Of a stretch of DNA of 6,161 nt, positions 1-6,033 are shown one piece after another (the stretch's first letter is position 1; every line of letters begins with the position of its first letter). The notes beneath the pieces are model-generated. The model made no database searches. It was not told where the DNA came from and saw nothing but the letters and a program-made list of their open reading frames with translations. The translations under genes were made by a program, and so were the position numbers. This DNA is from an uncultured Ruminococcus sp. (lineage in GTDB: Bacteria > Bacillota > Clostridia > Oscillospirales > Acutalibacteraceae): positions 1 to 6,161 of the forward strand of contig CAMGGF010000080.1 of the NCBI GenBank assembly GCA_946055445.1, read 5' to 3'.

Positions 1-376
1 CGTCGGTGATGTCCGCGTCGCCCGCCTTGCCGTCGGGATTTTCTTTTAAGCGCATTACATTGGTGTACGCCGCCACCGCCTGTGCTTTGAGCGCTTCGGT
101 CGGCGTGTCCGGCGGCAGTTCGCACGCAAGGCAACCGACCAAATATTCTACCGTGTCGGTTTCCACAATATTGCCGCTTGCCGCCTGTAAAACGGTGACC
201 GTGTCGGCCTTTTCGTTTTTCGTGTGTGCGGTATTGTCTTTTGCTTCGTCATTTGAAAATGCGGCGAAGCCTGCCTGCACCGTATCGGTGAGCCGCCCCG
301 AAAAATCAAACACCAATACAGGCAATGTGAACAGCAAAATGGCGAGCAGGCTGCATAAAACACCGAAAATCCGCAT
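1..376 (-). CDS. spoIID: SpoIID-like sporulation lytic transglycosylase, N-terminal part (truncated by window edge)
   Basis: Reading the minus strand from ATG at 376 gives 125 codons without a stop, running off position 1. Residues 1-23 are one hydrophobic stretch after Met-Arg, a signal anchor placing the rest outside the membrane. Residues 24-70 are a low-complexity, charged linker. From about residue 76 the sequence matches the start of the SpoIID/LytB domain: VEYLVG, then ACELPPDTPTEALKAQAVAA. Glu86, in the ACELP motif, aligns with the catalytic glutamate of this family. SpoIID cleaves glycan strands during engulfment of the forespore; paralogues of the family also occur outside engulfment. 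The start is supported by GAGGG about seven bases upstream on the minus strand. The family's usual ARTYA is replaced here by AAYTNVMR. The catalytic domain is mostly outside the window, so the family call is firm but the exact paralogue is not. Confidence 0.85.
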   Translation of the reverse strand, partial: MRIFGVLCSLLAILLFTLPVLVFDFSGRLTDTVQAGFAAFSNDEAKDNTAHTKNEKADTVTVLQAASGNIVETDTVEYLVGCLACELPPDTPTEALKAQAVAAYTNVMRLKENPDGKAGDADITD

Positions 377-403
377 AAACTTTCCCTCACTTCTTTGATT
401 TTA

Positions 404-432
404 TTGACTTTGCATAAAAATTGAGATACAAT
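404..432 (+). promoter_or_regulatory. Sigma-A-type promoter for the citrate synthase operon
   Basis: TTGACT at 404-409 (5 of 6 to the -35 consensus) is separated by 17 bases from TACAAT at 427-432 (5 of 6 to the -10 consensus). The predicted start is near 438-440, leaving a leader of about 80 bases before the citrate synthase ATG. This is the only convincing rightward promoter before the six-gene run. It was called by eye from the consensus. Confidence 0.72.
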
Positions 433-440
433 ATTATATC
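425..440. promoter_or_regulatory. Near-palindrome giving -10-like hexamers on both strands
   Basis: The 16-base segment GATACAATATTATATC matches its own reverse complement at 14 of 16 positions, centred between 432 and 433. On the plus strand it contributes TACAAT (427-432), and on the minus strand a perfect TATAAT (438 down to 433). The two hexamers are back to back, so it may be a bidirectional promoter core serving both the citrate synthase operon and the divergent spoIID-like gene, or an operator. The minus-strand side lacks a recognisable -35 at 16-18 bases and has no TGn extension, so activity in that direction is uncertain. A chance origin in AT-rich DNA is also possible. Confidence 0.4.
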
Positions 441-456
441 TGTTAAAAGGGATAGT

Positions 457-471
457 ACGGCAAAAAGCCGT
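457..471 (+). other. Small hairpin in the citrate synthase leader
   Basis: ACGGC, then a five-A loop, then GCCGT forms a perfect 5-bp stem between the promoter and the ribosome binding site. Only a couple of T residues follow before other bases, so it does not look like a working intrinsic terminator. It could stabilise the 5' end of the transcript or be incidental. Confidence 0.35.
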
Positions 472-500
472 TTCCGTGATACTGTATGAATAACCCTTGC

Positions 501-509
501 AAAGGAGGT
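501..509 (+). promoter_or_regulatory. Strong Shine-Dalgarno fixing the citrate synthase start
   Basis: AAAGGAGGT is a near-perfect anti-16S complement nine bases before ATG 519. It lies inside the reading frame opened by the upstream ATG at 486, which argues that the upstream ATG is not the start. Confidence 0.85.
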
Positions 510-518
510 CTTTCGGGT

Positions 519-1931
519 ATGGCTGACTATATTTCTCCGATTGACAATGAATCTCTTTCTACTTTATGCGAAGAATTATTAAAAAATAACCGCATTTCTC
601 CCGAGGATTATCGCCGTTTTGATGTGAAGCGCGGGCTTCGGAACGCCGACGGCACGGGTGTAATGACGGGGCTGACGCGTATTTGCGCGGTGGAAGGGTA
701 TTATATTGATGACGGCGAGCGTGTGCCCAAGGACGGCAGACTCGTCTACCGCGGCATTGATATGAGCGAAATCGTCAAAAACTGTCAGACGGAAAACCGT
801 TTCGGTTTCGAAGAAGTGGCGTGGCTGTTGCTGTTCGGCGATTTGCCCACGCAAAAACAGTTGGACCGCTTTTCGTCGCTTTTGGCGGAATGCCGCGAAC
901 TCCCGGACGAATTTATTGAAGATATGATTATGAAAGCACCCTCGCCCGACATTATGAACAAAGTCGCGCGGTCGGTGCTGGCGCTGTATTCGTTTGACGA
1001 AAACCCTGACGATACTTCTCTTGAAAATGTTTTGCGGCAGTCCGTGCAGTTGATGGCGCAAATCCCGACGATTATGGCGTATGCTTATCAGGTCAAACGC
1101 CGCGCGTATGACCATAAAAGTATGTATATCCACCAAAACGATAAATCGTTGAAAACCGCCGAATCGATTTTGCATTCCATTCGTTCCGACCGCAAATTTA
1201 CGGACGAGGAAGCAAAACTTCTGGATATTTGTATGATTATCCATGCCGAGCACGGCGGCGGTAACAACTCCACGTTTACCACGCGCTGTATTTCCTCGTC
1301 GGGCACGGATACCTATTCCGCAATCGCAGCAGGGATAGGTTCTTTGAAAGGACCGAAACACGGCGGCGCGAATATCAAAGTGCATAAAATGGTTGACGAT
1401 ATGAAGGCCCATATCAGCGACCCCACAAATGAAGGGCAGGTCGCCGATTATCTTGCGAAAATCATTCAAAAACAGGCGGGCGACGGCTCGGGGCTTATCT
1501 ACGGTATGGGGCACGCGGTGTATACGCTTTCCGACCCGCGCGCGGTGATTTTGAAGGAAAATGCACGCAGTTATTCTCAAAAATGCGGTTTCCAAGACGA
1601 TTTCCGCACGCTGGAACTGATTGAGCAACTCACACCGGAACTGTTTTTGAAATACAAAGGTGAAAAGAAAAAAATCTGTGCCAATGTGGATTTGTATTCG
1701 GGGCTTATCTACGATATGTTGCGTATCCCGCAGGAACTGTTTACGCCGCTGTTCATGTCGGCGCGTATTGCGGGCTGGTCGGCGCACCGCATTGAGGAAC
1801 TGACCTCCGGCAGTCGCATTATGCGCCCCGCATATAAAAATGTATCTTTGCCGCGGCGGTTTGTGCCCATCAGCGAAAGAATAGATAATCATTCCGCCCC
1901 TGCGGAGTACATTCCGCCCGAAGAACGGTAA
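519..1931 (+). CDS. gltA: Citrate synthase
   Basis: This gene encodes 470 residues of a cytosolic citrate (Si-type fold) synthase, condensing oxaloacetate with acetyl-CoA to citrate. In anaerobes this mostly feeds glutamate synthesis. The catalytic triad is visible: His281 in KHGGAN, His332 in GMGHAVY and Asp391 in NVDLYSG. Other family signatures are HAEHGGGNNSTFTTR (from His242), SLKGPKHGGAN, YTLSDPRA following His332, and FMSARIAGWSAHRIEE plus RIMRPAY near the C-terminus. Bacterial enzymes often have GHRVY; Ala replaces that Arg here, as in eukaryotic GHAV forms. The N-terminus carries about 45 residues before the RGLRN beta-hairpin segment. ATG at 519 is chosen because AAAGGAGGT (501-509) lies nine bases upstream; an in-frame ATG at 486 would add 11 residues but has no ribosome binding site and would cover the Shine-Dalgarno. 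A 2-methylcitrate synthase activity cannot be excluded from sequence alone. Confidence 0.95.
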   Translation: MADYISPIDNESLSTLCEELLKNNRISPEDYRRFDVKRGLRNADGTGVMTGLTRICAVEGYYIDDGERVPKDGRLVYRGIDMSEIVKNCQTENRFGFEEVAWLLLFGDLPTQKQLDRFSSLLAECRELPDEFIEDMIMKAPSPDIMNKVARSVLALYSFDENPDDTSLENVLRQSVQLMAQIPTIMAYAYQVKRRAYDHKSMYIHQNDKSLKTAESILHSIRSDRKFTDEEAKLLDICMIIHAEHGGGNNSTFTTRCISSSGTDTYSAIAAGIGSLKGPKHGGANIKVHKMVDDMKAHISDPTNEGQVADYLAKIIQKQAGDGSGLIYGMGHAVYTLSDPRAVILKENARSYSQKCGFQDDFRTLELIEQLTPELFLKYKGEKKKICANVDLYSGLIYDMLRIPQELFTPLFMSARIAGWSAHRIEELTSGSRIMRPAYKNVSLPRRFVPISERIDNHSAPAEYIPPEER

Positions 1932-1951
1932 AAACGAAAAGAGGAAAAACC

Positions 1952-2920
1952 ATGCAGAAGAAAAACGGTCGCAAATTTGCGAGTATAGATGAAAAAGCGT
2001 TGGCGGCGGCACTCGGGATTTGTCTTTTGGCGGCAATTCCGTTGCGTACCGTGCAGTTGTTTACCAATATGGAATATTACACGGGCTTTTTTGAAAAAGT
2101 GGATTGGACGGTGTATGTCGTCTATGCCGTGTTTGCCGTGGCTGCCGTCGCATTGGCGATTTTGCCTGCGCTTTCGGCAAAAATCCCCGCTTCACGCCCC
2201 GTCATGCAAAAGAATAAAGCGATGGCACTCGGCGCATTCGCCTTTGCGGCGGGCATTGCTTACGATGTGGCGTTCGGTTTGGTCAAACTGTTGCGCACAT
2301 TGCAAGGGATCAACACGAAAGGCGTGCTGACGGCGCTGTTTACCAACGGTATGCTTGCGTTGATTTTACAAGTTGTTTGCGGCATAGCGGCGTGTATTTT
2401 TATGGTGTTGGTGGGGCTTGCGTATATCGGCGAAAAAGCCACTTACGGCGAATACCGCCTGCTTGCGCTGATGCCGCTGTTTTGGACGCTGTTCCGTCTT
2501 GTGGCGCGGTTTATGACCAAAATCAGTTTCACTATGGTTTCCGAACTGCTTTTGGAACTCGCTATGCTTTGCTTTATGATGCTGTTTATGCTGTCTTTCG
2601 CCCGCGTATCTGCGCAAATTGCGCAAAAAGGCGAAATGAAAAAAGCATTTTGTTACGGGCTTCCTGCGGCATTCTTTGCGCTGACCATCGGCGTGACCAG
2701 ACTGATCTGCACCGTCGGCGGCAGAACGGAACTGCTGGCGGACGGTTTCCCGTTCTCGCTTGCAGACCTCGGTTTCGGTATTTTTGTCGCGATATATCTG
2801 TATATACATATGCATTGCGGTCGCCCTGCGTCGGAAGATGACAACCTGCCCGATGTGTATGACGCGCCCGAACATCGTCCCGATGACGAGCGTTTGGACG
2901 AAAACTTTTTAGAGGAGTAA
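1952..2920 (+). CDS. Uncharacterised polytopic membrane protein with acidic C-terminal tail
   Basis: I do not recognise the family of this 322-residue protein. After a basic N-terminus (MQKKNGRK) there are about eight hydrophobic segments, near residues 16-37, 53-76, 89-112, 132-158, 168-187, 196-216, 233-255 and 266-287. It is therefore an integral cytoplasmic-membrane protein. Residues 291-322 form a hydrophilic tail with 13 Asp/Glu in 32 residues. An even helix count and a positively charged start suggest both ends are cytoplasmic (inference). No nucleotide-binding, protease or transporter signature is visible. The start follows AAGAGGAAAAACC, an acceptable ribosome binding site, 20 bases after the citrate synthase stop, and the next gene begins seven bases after its stop, so it is translated within the operon. 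Position suggests a role linked to carbon metabolism or envelope state, but the sequence gives no function. Confidence 0.88.
   Translation: MQKKNGRKFASIDEKALAAALGICLLAAIPLRTVQLFTNMEYYTGFFEKVDWTVYVVYAVFAVAAVALAILPALSAKIPASRPVMQKNKAMALGAFAFAAGIAYDVAFGLVKLLRTLQGINTKGVLTALFTNGMLALILQVVCGIAACIFMVLVGLAYIGEKATYGEYRLLALMPLFWTLFRLVARFMTKISFTMVSELLLELAMLCFMMLFMLSFARVSAQIAQKGEMKKAFCYGLPAAFFALTIGVTRLICTVGGRTELLADGFPFSLADLGFGIFVAIYLYIHMHCGRPASEDDNLPDVYDAPEHRPDDERLDENFLEE
2913..2917 (+). promoter_or_regulatory. Ribosome binding site supporting the TTG start of the AEC transporter
   Basis: AGGAG sits inside the last codons of the upstream membrane-protein gene, ten bases before TTG 2928. It selects that TTG over the next in-frame ATG at 2961, which has no comparable upstream site. 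It also suggests translational coupling between the two membrane-protein genes. Confidence 0.6.
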
Positions 2921-2927
2921 GCGCAAT

Positions 2928-3866
2928 TTGCTTTTTTTACAGAATGTGCAGACAGCCGCTATGCAGGTTGCAATCCTGTATGTGTTGGTTGCTGTCGGCT
3001 TTGTGTGTGACAAAACGGGGCTGTATACCGAAAAAGCGGCAAGACTGACCAATGATTTGCTGTTTTATATTGTAACGCCCGCGATTATCGTGCAGTCTTT
3101 TACCGCCATGGCGTATTCGCCCGAAACCTTAAAAAAACTGCTGTTTTCTTTTTTCGGCGGCACGCTGTTGCATATTTTGGCCATTCTTATCTCTTTGCCG
3201 TTTTTTAGAAAAGGCGAAAAACGCACGGCGAATGTGTATAAATTTGCGTGTGTGTACGGCAATGTCGGTTATATGGCGTTGCCGTTGGCGGCCGCCGTGC
3301 TCGGGGAAGAAGGCGTGTTCTTCTGCTCGGGCGTGCTCATTCCGTTTAATATTTTTGCGTTTACCCACGGCGTGCGGTTGATGTCGGGCACTTCTTCGGA
3401 AAAAACAGGCTTTCAAATGAAATGGTTGCTGTTAAACCCCGGTGTCATTTCGGTGCTTATCGGGTTGCCGCTGTTTTTGCTCGGCGTGCAGTTGCCGCGC
3501 ATTTTGGCAGAGCCGGTTTCTTATATTGCAAGCCTCAATACACCGCTTGCGATGCTGATGTTCGGCACCTATCTTGCCAAAACCGATTTGCGGCAAATGT
3601 TTTTTCGTAAGGAAACCTATTTGGTGGCAGTGCTCAAATTGATTGTTCTGCCGGCGGCAATGCTTTTGAGTTTGCGGCTGTTGGGCGTGACGGGCGTGCT
3701 TTGCACGGCGCTGATTATTTCGGCTTCCGCGCCCACGGCGAACAATACCGTAATGTTTGCCACAAAATACGGCAAGGATACCGCCGCGGCATCGCAGACG
3801 ATTGCCGTTGTGAGTTTCCTTTCCGTCTTGACAATGCCTTTATTTATTGCCATTTCGCAGTTGTAA
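2928..3866 (+). CDS. AEC-family (auxin efflux carrier) transporter, probable organic-anion permease
   Basis: This 312-residue, highly hydrophobic protein is of the length expected for bacterial AEC permeases, which usually have about ten membrane helices. Conserved blocks are visible in order: VAVGFVCDKTGLYTEKAARL followed by NDLLFYIVTPAII (about residues 21-54), GNVGYMALPLAAAVLGEEG (111-129), LNPGVISVLIGLPLFLLG (169-186), NTPLAMLMFGTYLA (204-217) and SAPTANNTVMFATKYG (267-282). Characterised bacterial members carry malate, malonate or related carboxylates; the substrate here is not readable from sequence. The gene starts with TTG, supported by AGGAG ten bases upstream. It begins seven bases after the preceding membrane-protein gene, and with citrate synthase upstream a di- or tricarboxylate substrate is a reasonable inference. 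A starting ATG at 2961 would cut into the first conserved helix. Confidence 0.9.
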   Translation: MLFLQNVQTAAMQVAILYVLVAVGFVCDKTGLYTEKAARLTNDLLFYIVTPAIIVQSFTAMAYSPETLKKLLFSFFGGTLLHILAILISLPFFRKGEKRTANVYKFACVYGNVGYMALPLAAAVLGEEGVFFCSGVLIPFNIFAFTHGVRLMSGTSSEKTGFQMKWLLLNPGVISVLIGLPLFLLGVQLPRILAEPVSYIASLNTPLAMLMFGTYLAKTDLRQMFFRKETYLVAVLKLIVLPAAMLLSLRLLGVTGVLCTALIISASAPTANNTVMFATKYGKDTAAASQTIAVVSFLSVLTMPLFIAISQL

Positions 3867-3896
3867 AACTTTTCGGTGCAAACGGAGGTGTTTTTT

Positions 3897-4226
3897 ATGA
3901 AAATGAAGTTGATTGTTGCCATTGTAAACAGTGAGGACGCGCCTGCGGTGCTGTCGGAATTGACCGCATCCTCTTTCAGCGTCACGAAACTTTCCACTTC
4001 GGGCGGCTTTTTGCGCACGGGGAATGTGACGATGTTAATCGGCGTAGAAGAAAATAAAGTGAAAGACGCACTTTCGATTATTGAGGAATTCAGCAGTCGC
4101 AGAACACAGCAGGTGCCCGTGAATTCAACCTACATAGGAGATTCTTTGATTTCCGTGCCGGTGGAAGTCACCGTCGGCGGCGCTACGGTGTTTGTGCTGG
4201 ATGTGGAGCAGTTTTATAAAGTATGA
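3897..4226 (+). CDS. darA: Cyclic-di-AMP receptor, PII-like protein DarA (PstA/YaaQ)
   Basis: The protein is 109 residues, the same length as Bacillus subtilis DarA, and matches it along its length: KLIVAIVN at the N-terminus, VTKLSTSGGFLRTGN at residues 29-43, MLIGVEENKVKDAL at 46-59, and PVEVTVGGATVFVLDVEQF near the C-terminus. Members are cytosolic trimers with a PII-like fold. They bind cyclic di-AMP in pockets between subunits, using the TGGFLxxGN-type loop; here it reads SGGFLRTGN. The downstream effector is not established. ATG 3897 is chosen because GGAGG (3884-3888) lies eight bases before it. A frame-open GTG at 3876 overlaps no ribosome binding site, and ATG 3903 is too far from the Shine-Dalgarno. 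Its stop overlaps the holB start as ATGA, implying translational coupling. In B. subtilis the same gene also sits beside holB and ricT. Confidence 0.95.
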   Translation: MKMKLIVAIVNSEDAPAVLSELTASSFSVTKLSTSGGFLRTGNVTMLIGVEENKVKDALSIIEEFSSRRTQQVPVNSTYIGDSLISVPVEVTVGGATVFVLDVEQFYKV

Positions 4227-5083
4227 GTTTTGAGAATTTTCCGCTTTCAAAGGGCGACGGGCGTTTCCTGGAAACCCGCGCAAAAACGCATACCCTGCCG
4301 CAGACTTTGCTTTTAGAGGGCGGCGAAGAAACCGTGCGCCGCACATTGGCAAAGCAGATGGCGGCGGCGATTGTGTGCCGCGATAAAACCAACGCGCCGT
4401 GCGGGGTGTGTCTTGCTTGTAAAAAATGCGCGTCGGGCAACCATCCGGATATCTCCGTGTTTGCGCCCGAAAAGAAAAATGCACAGTTCAAGGTCGAGGT
4501 TTGCCGCCAAATTCGGCAGGATGCGTTTGTGGTGCCGAATGACGGCGACTGCAAAGTCTATATTTTAGAGGACAGCCAAAATATGAACGACAGCAGTGAA
4601 AATGCCCTGCTGAAAATTTTGGAAGAACCGCCGCGCGGGGTGTACTTCATTTTGACCTGTGACAGCCGTGCGTCGATGCTTTCGACGGTGCTTTCCCGTG
4701 CAACAACCGTATCGCTTACGGGGGACTGCACGCCGTTTTCCGAGGAAACCGTGCAAACGGCAACGGCATTGGCAGAAGCGCTTTGCAAGGACAGCGAGTG
4801 GGAACTGCTGTGTGCGTGCGCCGCATTAAAAAAAGAACGCGAGGAAATCCGCAGTGTGCTGTTGTGCCTTTGCGATATCTTGACCGAGGCACTCTGTGTC
4901 AAAAGCGGCGGCACAGGCGGCGAAGCGGCGAAAGCCCTTGCAGGGAAGCGCACAAAAGAGAAATTGTACGCCGCGCAAAAGGAGACAGAGGCGCTTTTGC
5001 AAAGTGCCGCACGCAACGCAAACACCAATCTCTTGCTGACAGGGGTTTGTTACCGTCTGCGGCAGGCAATGGAACATAAGTGA
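4223..5083 (+). CDS. holB: DNA polymerase III delta prime subunit (clamp-loader)
   Basis: This 286-residue clamp-loader subunit belongs to the complex that opens the beta clamp at the replication fork. A zinc-binding module is evident: Cys52, then PCGVCLAC with Cys60, Cys63 and Cys66, followed by GNHPDI (72-77); a further Cys69 is extra. The AAA+ core shows VYILEDSQNMN in the Walker B region (112-122) and ENALLKILEEPP (126-137), the most diagnostic delta-prime string. The phosphate-loop region reads LLEGGEETVRRTLA (30-43) with no GKT/S, so ATP binding is unlikely; non-ATPase delta prime subunits are normal in this family. The usual SRC motif is SRA (158-160). The C-terminal NANTNLLLTGVCYRLRQAM fits the delta-prime collar domain. 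The start ATG overlaps the darA stop by four bases, so it has no need of a strong ribosome binding site. Confidence 0.94.
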   Translation: MSFENFPLSKGDGRFLETRAKTHTLPQTLLLEGGEETVRRTLAKQMAAAIVCRDKTNAPCGVCLACKKCASGNHPDISVFAPEKKNAQFKVEVCRQIRQDAFVVPNDGDCKVYILEDSQNMNDSSENALLKILEEPPRGVYFILTCDSRASMLSTVLSRATTVSLTGDCTPFSEETVQTATALAEALCKDSEWELLCACAALKKEREEIRSVLLCLCDILTEALCVKSGGTGGEAAKALAGKRTKEKLYAAQKETEALLQSAARNANTNLLLTGVCYRLRQAMEHK

Positions 5084-5092
5084 GAGCCAAAA

Positions 5093-5097
5093 AGGAG
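5093..5097 (+). promoter_or_regulatory. Ribosome binding site deciding the ricT start
   Basis: AGGAG is six bases before ATG 5104 and only three before the adjacent ATG 5101. Spacing therefore favours 5104. The open frame also reaches GTG 5080, but this overlaps the holB stop and precedes the Shine-Dalgarno. Confidence 0.65.
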
Positions 5098-5103
5098 AAG
5101 ATG

Positions 5104-5967
5104 ATGGCAGAAGTAGTTGGAATTCGGTTTAAAGAAGTCGGGAAAGTATATTACTTTGACCCCGACGGTATGCAGTTTAAAAAAGGCGACCGCGCGGTGG
5201 TGGAAACGGCGCGCGGCGTGGAATGCGGCGAAATCGCAATGGAAAACCGCGAGGTGGACGACAGCGAAATCGTGAAGCCCTTAAAACGCATTGTGCGCCC
5301 CGCAAACGAAAACGATTTGCGTGCGGTGCGCGAAAACCGCGAAAAAGAGAAAAAGGCGTTTGCGATTTGCGAAGAAAAAATCCGCGCGCATCATTTGGAT
5401 ATGAAACTCGTGGATGTGGAATACACTTTTGACGGCGGTAAAATTCTGTTTTATTTCACCGCCGACGGGCGCGTGGATTTCCGCGAACTCGTGAAAGATT
5501 TGGCGGGCGTGTTCCGCACCCGTATCGAACTGCGGCAAATCGGCGTGCGTGACGAGTCGAAAATGGTCGGCGGGTTCGGTATGTGCGGCAGACCGTTTTG
5601 TTGCAGTACCTTTTTGGGTGATTTTCAGCCCGTTTCCATTAAAATGGCAAAGGAACAGGGGCTGTCCTTAAATCCCGTGAAAATCAGCGGCACCTGCGGG
5701 CGTTTAATGTGCTGTTTAAAATATGAACAAGAGGCGTACGAGCATCTTTTACGGCATACGCCGAAAGTCGGTGCGGTTGTGGATACCCGCGAGGGCAGAG
5801 GCACCGTGGTTGAAAACAACCTGCTGACGGGTATGCTCAAAATCCGATTGGACCGCCGCCCCGATGCCGCGCCCGTGGTGATTGAACGCCACGAAGTCAA
5901 ACTCATTCGTGACGCGCAAATCCGTGTGGACAAGTCCGAATTGGAGTCCTTAAAAGGAATTGAGTAA
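5104..5967 (+). CDS. ricT: RicT (YaaT), PSP1-domain iron-sulfur protein of the RNase Y specificity complex
   Basis: The protein has 287 residues. It opens with VVGIRFKEVGKVYYFDP and VETARGVECGEI, continues through a charged, probably coiled helix (70-95), and has the PSP1 core LFYFTADGRVDFRELVKDLA (115-134) leading to RIELRQIGVRDESKMVGG. Two matching cysteine motifs follow: MCGRPFCC (Cys161, 166, 167) and TCGRLMCC (Cys198, 203, 204). In Bacillus subtilis RicT joins RicA (YmcA) and RicF (YlbF); the complex carries [4Fe-4S] clusters and steers RNase Y-dependent mRNA maturation, affecting sporulation, competence and biofilm. The cysteine pairs are the likely cluster ligands. ATG 5104 is preferred for its six-base spacing from AGGAG. 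It is the last gene of the run, 20 bases after holB. The RicA and RicF partners are not in this window, so assembly of the full complex is inferred. Confidence 0.93.
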   Translation: MAEVVGIRFKEVGKVYYFDPDGMQFKKGDRAVVETARGVECGEIAMENREVDDSEIVKPLKRIVRPANENDLRAVRENREKEKKAFAICEEKIRAHHLDMKLVDVEYTFDGGKILFYFTADGRVDFRELVKDLAGVFRTRIELRQIGVRDESKMVGGFGMCGRPFCCSTFLGDFQPVSIKMAKEQGLSLNPVKISGTCGRLMCCLKYEQEAYEHLLRHTPKVGAVVDTREGRGTVVENNLLTGMLKIRLDRRPDAAPVVIERHEVKLIRDAQIRVDKSELESLKGIE

Positions 5968-5974
5968 AAAAGAC

Positions 5975-6002
5975 TTGCTATTTTAAAAAATTGTGTTAGA
6001 AT
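5975..6002 (+). promoter_or_regulatory. Extended -10 promoter for the ferredoxin gene
   Basis: TTGCTA at 5975-5980 (4 of 6 to the -35) is followed after 16 bases by TAGAAT at 5997-6002 (5 of 6 to the -10). TG at 5994-5995 forms an extended -10 TGT-TAGAAT. Predicted initiation is near 6008-6010, giving a leader of about 25 bases that contains the ribosome binding site. No terminator hairpin separates it from ricT, so some read-through is possible. Confidence 0.7.
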
Positions 6003-6033
6003 GTAGATAAATTCTGAAAGGGAGGTCACGAAA

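Noticed and set aside
6..398. A 130-codon plus-strand open frame at the left edge
   Set aside because: It is antisense to the SpoIID-like gene, whose conserved motif, signal anchor and ribosome binding site lie on the minus strand; the plus frame has a Ser/Ala-rich, domain-free translation.
486..518. An 11-residue N-terminal extension of citrate synthase from ATG 486
   Set aside because: It has no ribosome binding site upstream and would include the strong AAAGGAGGT that correctly serves ATG 519.
579..2036. A 485-codon open frame on the minus strand across the citrate synthase gene
   Set aside because: It is a shadow: antisense to a complete, motif-perfect citrate synthase, rich in Arg, His and Phe with no recognisable domain, and extending into the next gene.
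2366..2875. A 169-codon minus-strand frame inside the membrane-protein gene
   Set aside because: It is Arg/His/Lys/Gln-rich, as expected for the complement of a hydrophobic coding sequence, and no family is recognisable.
3828..3833. A perfect TTGACA near the end of the AEC gene, as a possible private promoter for darA
   Set aside because: No -10-like hexamer occurs 16-18 bases downstream, and the bases encode the conserved end of the transporter.
5968..5996. A terminator after ricT
   Set aside because: TTTTAAAA is symmetric, but there is no GC stem followed by a T tract, and the segment is accounted for by the ferredoxin promoter.
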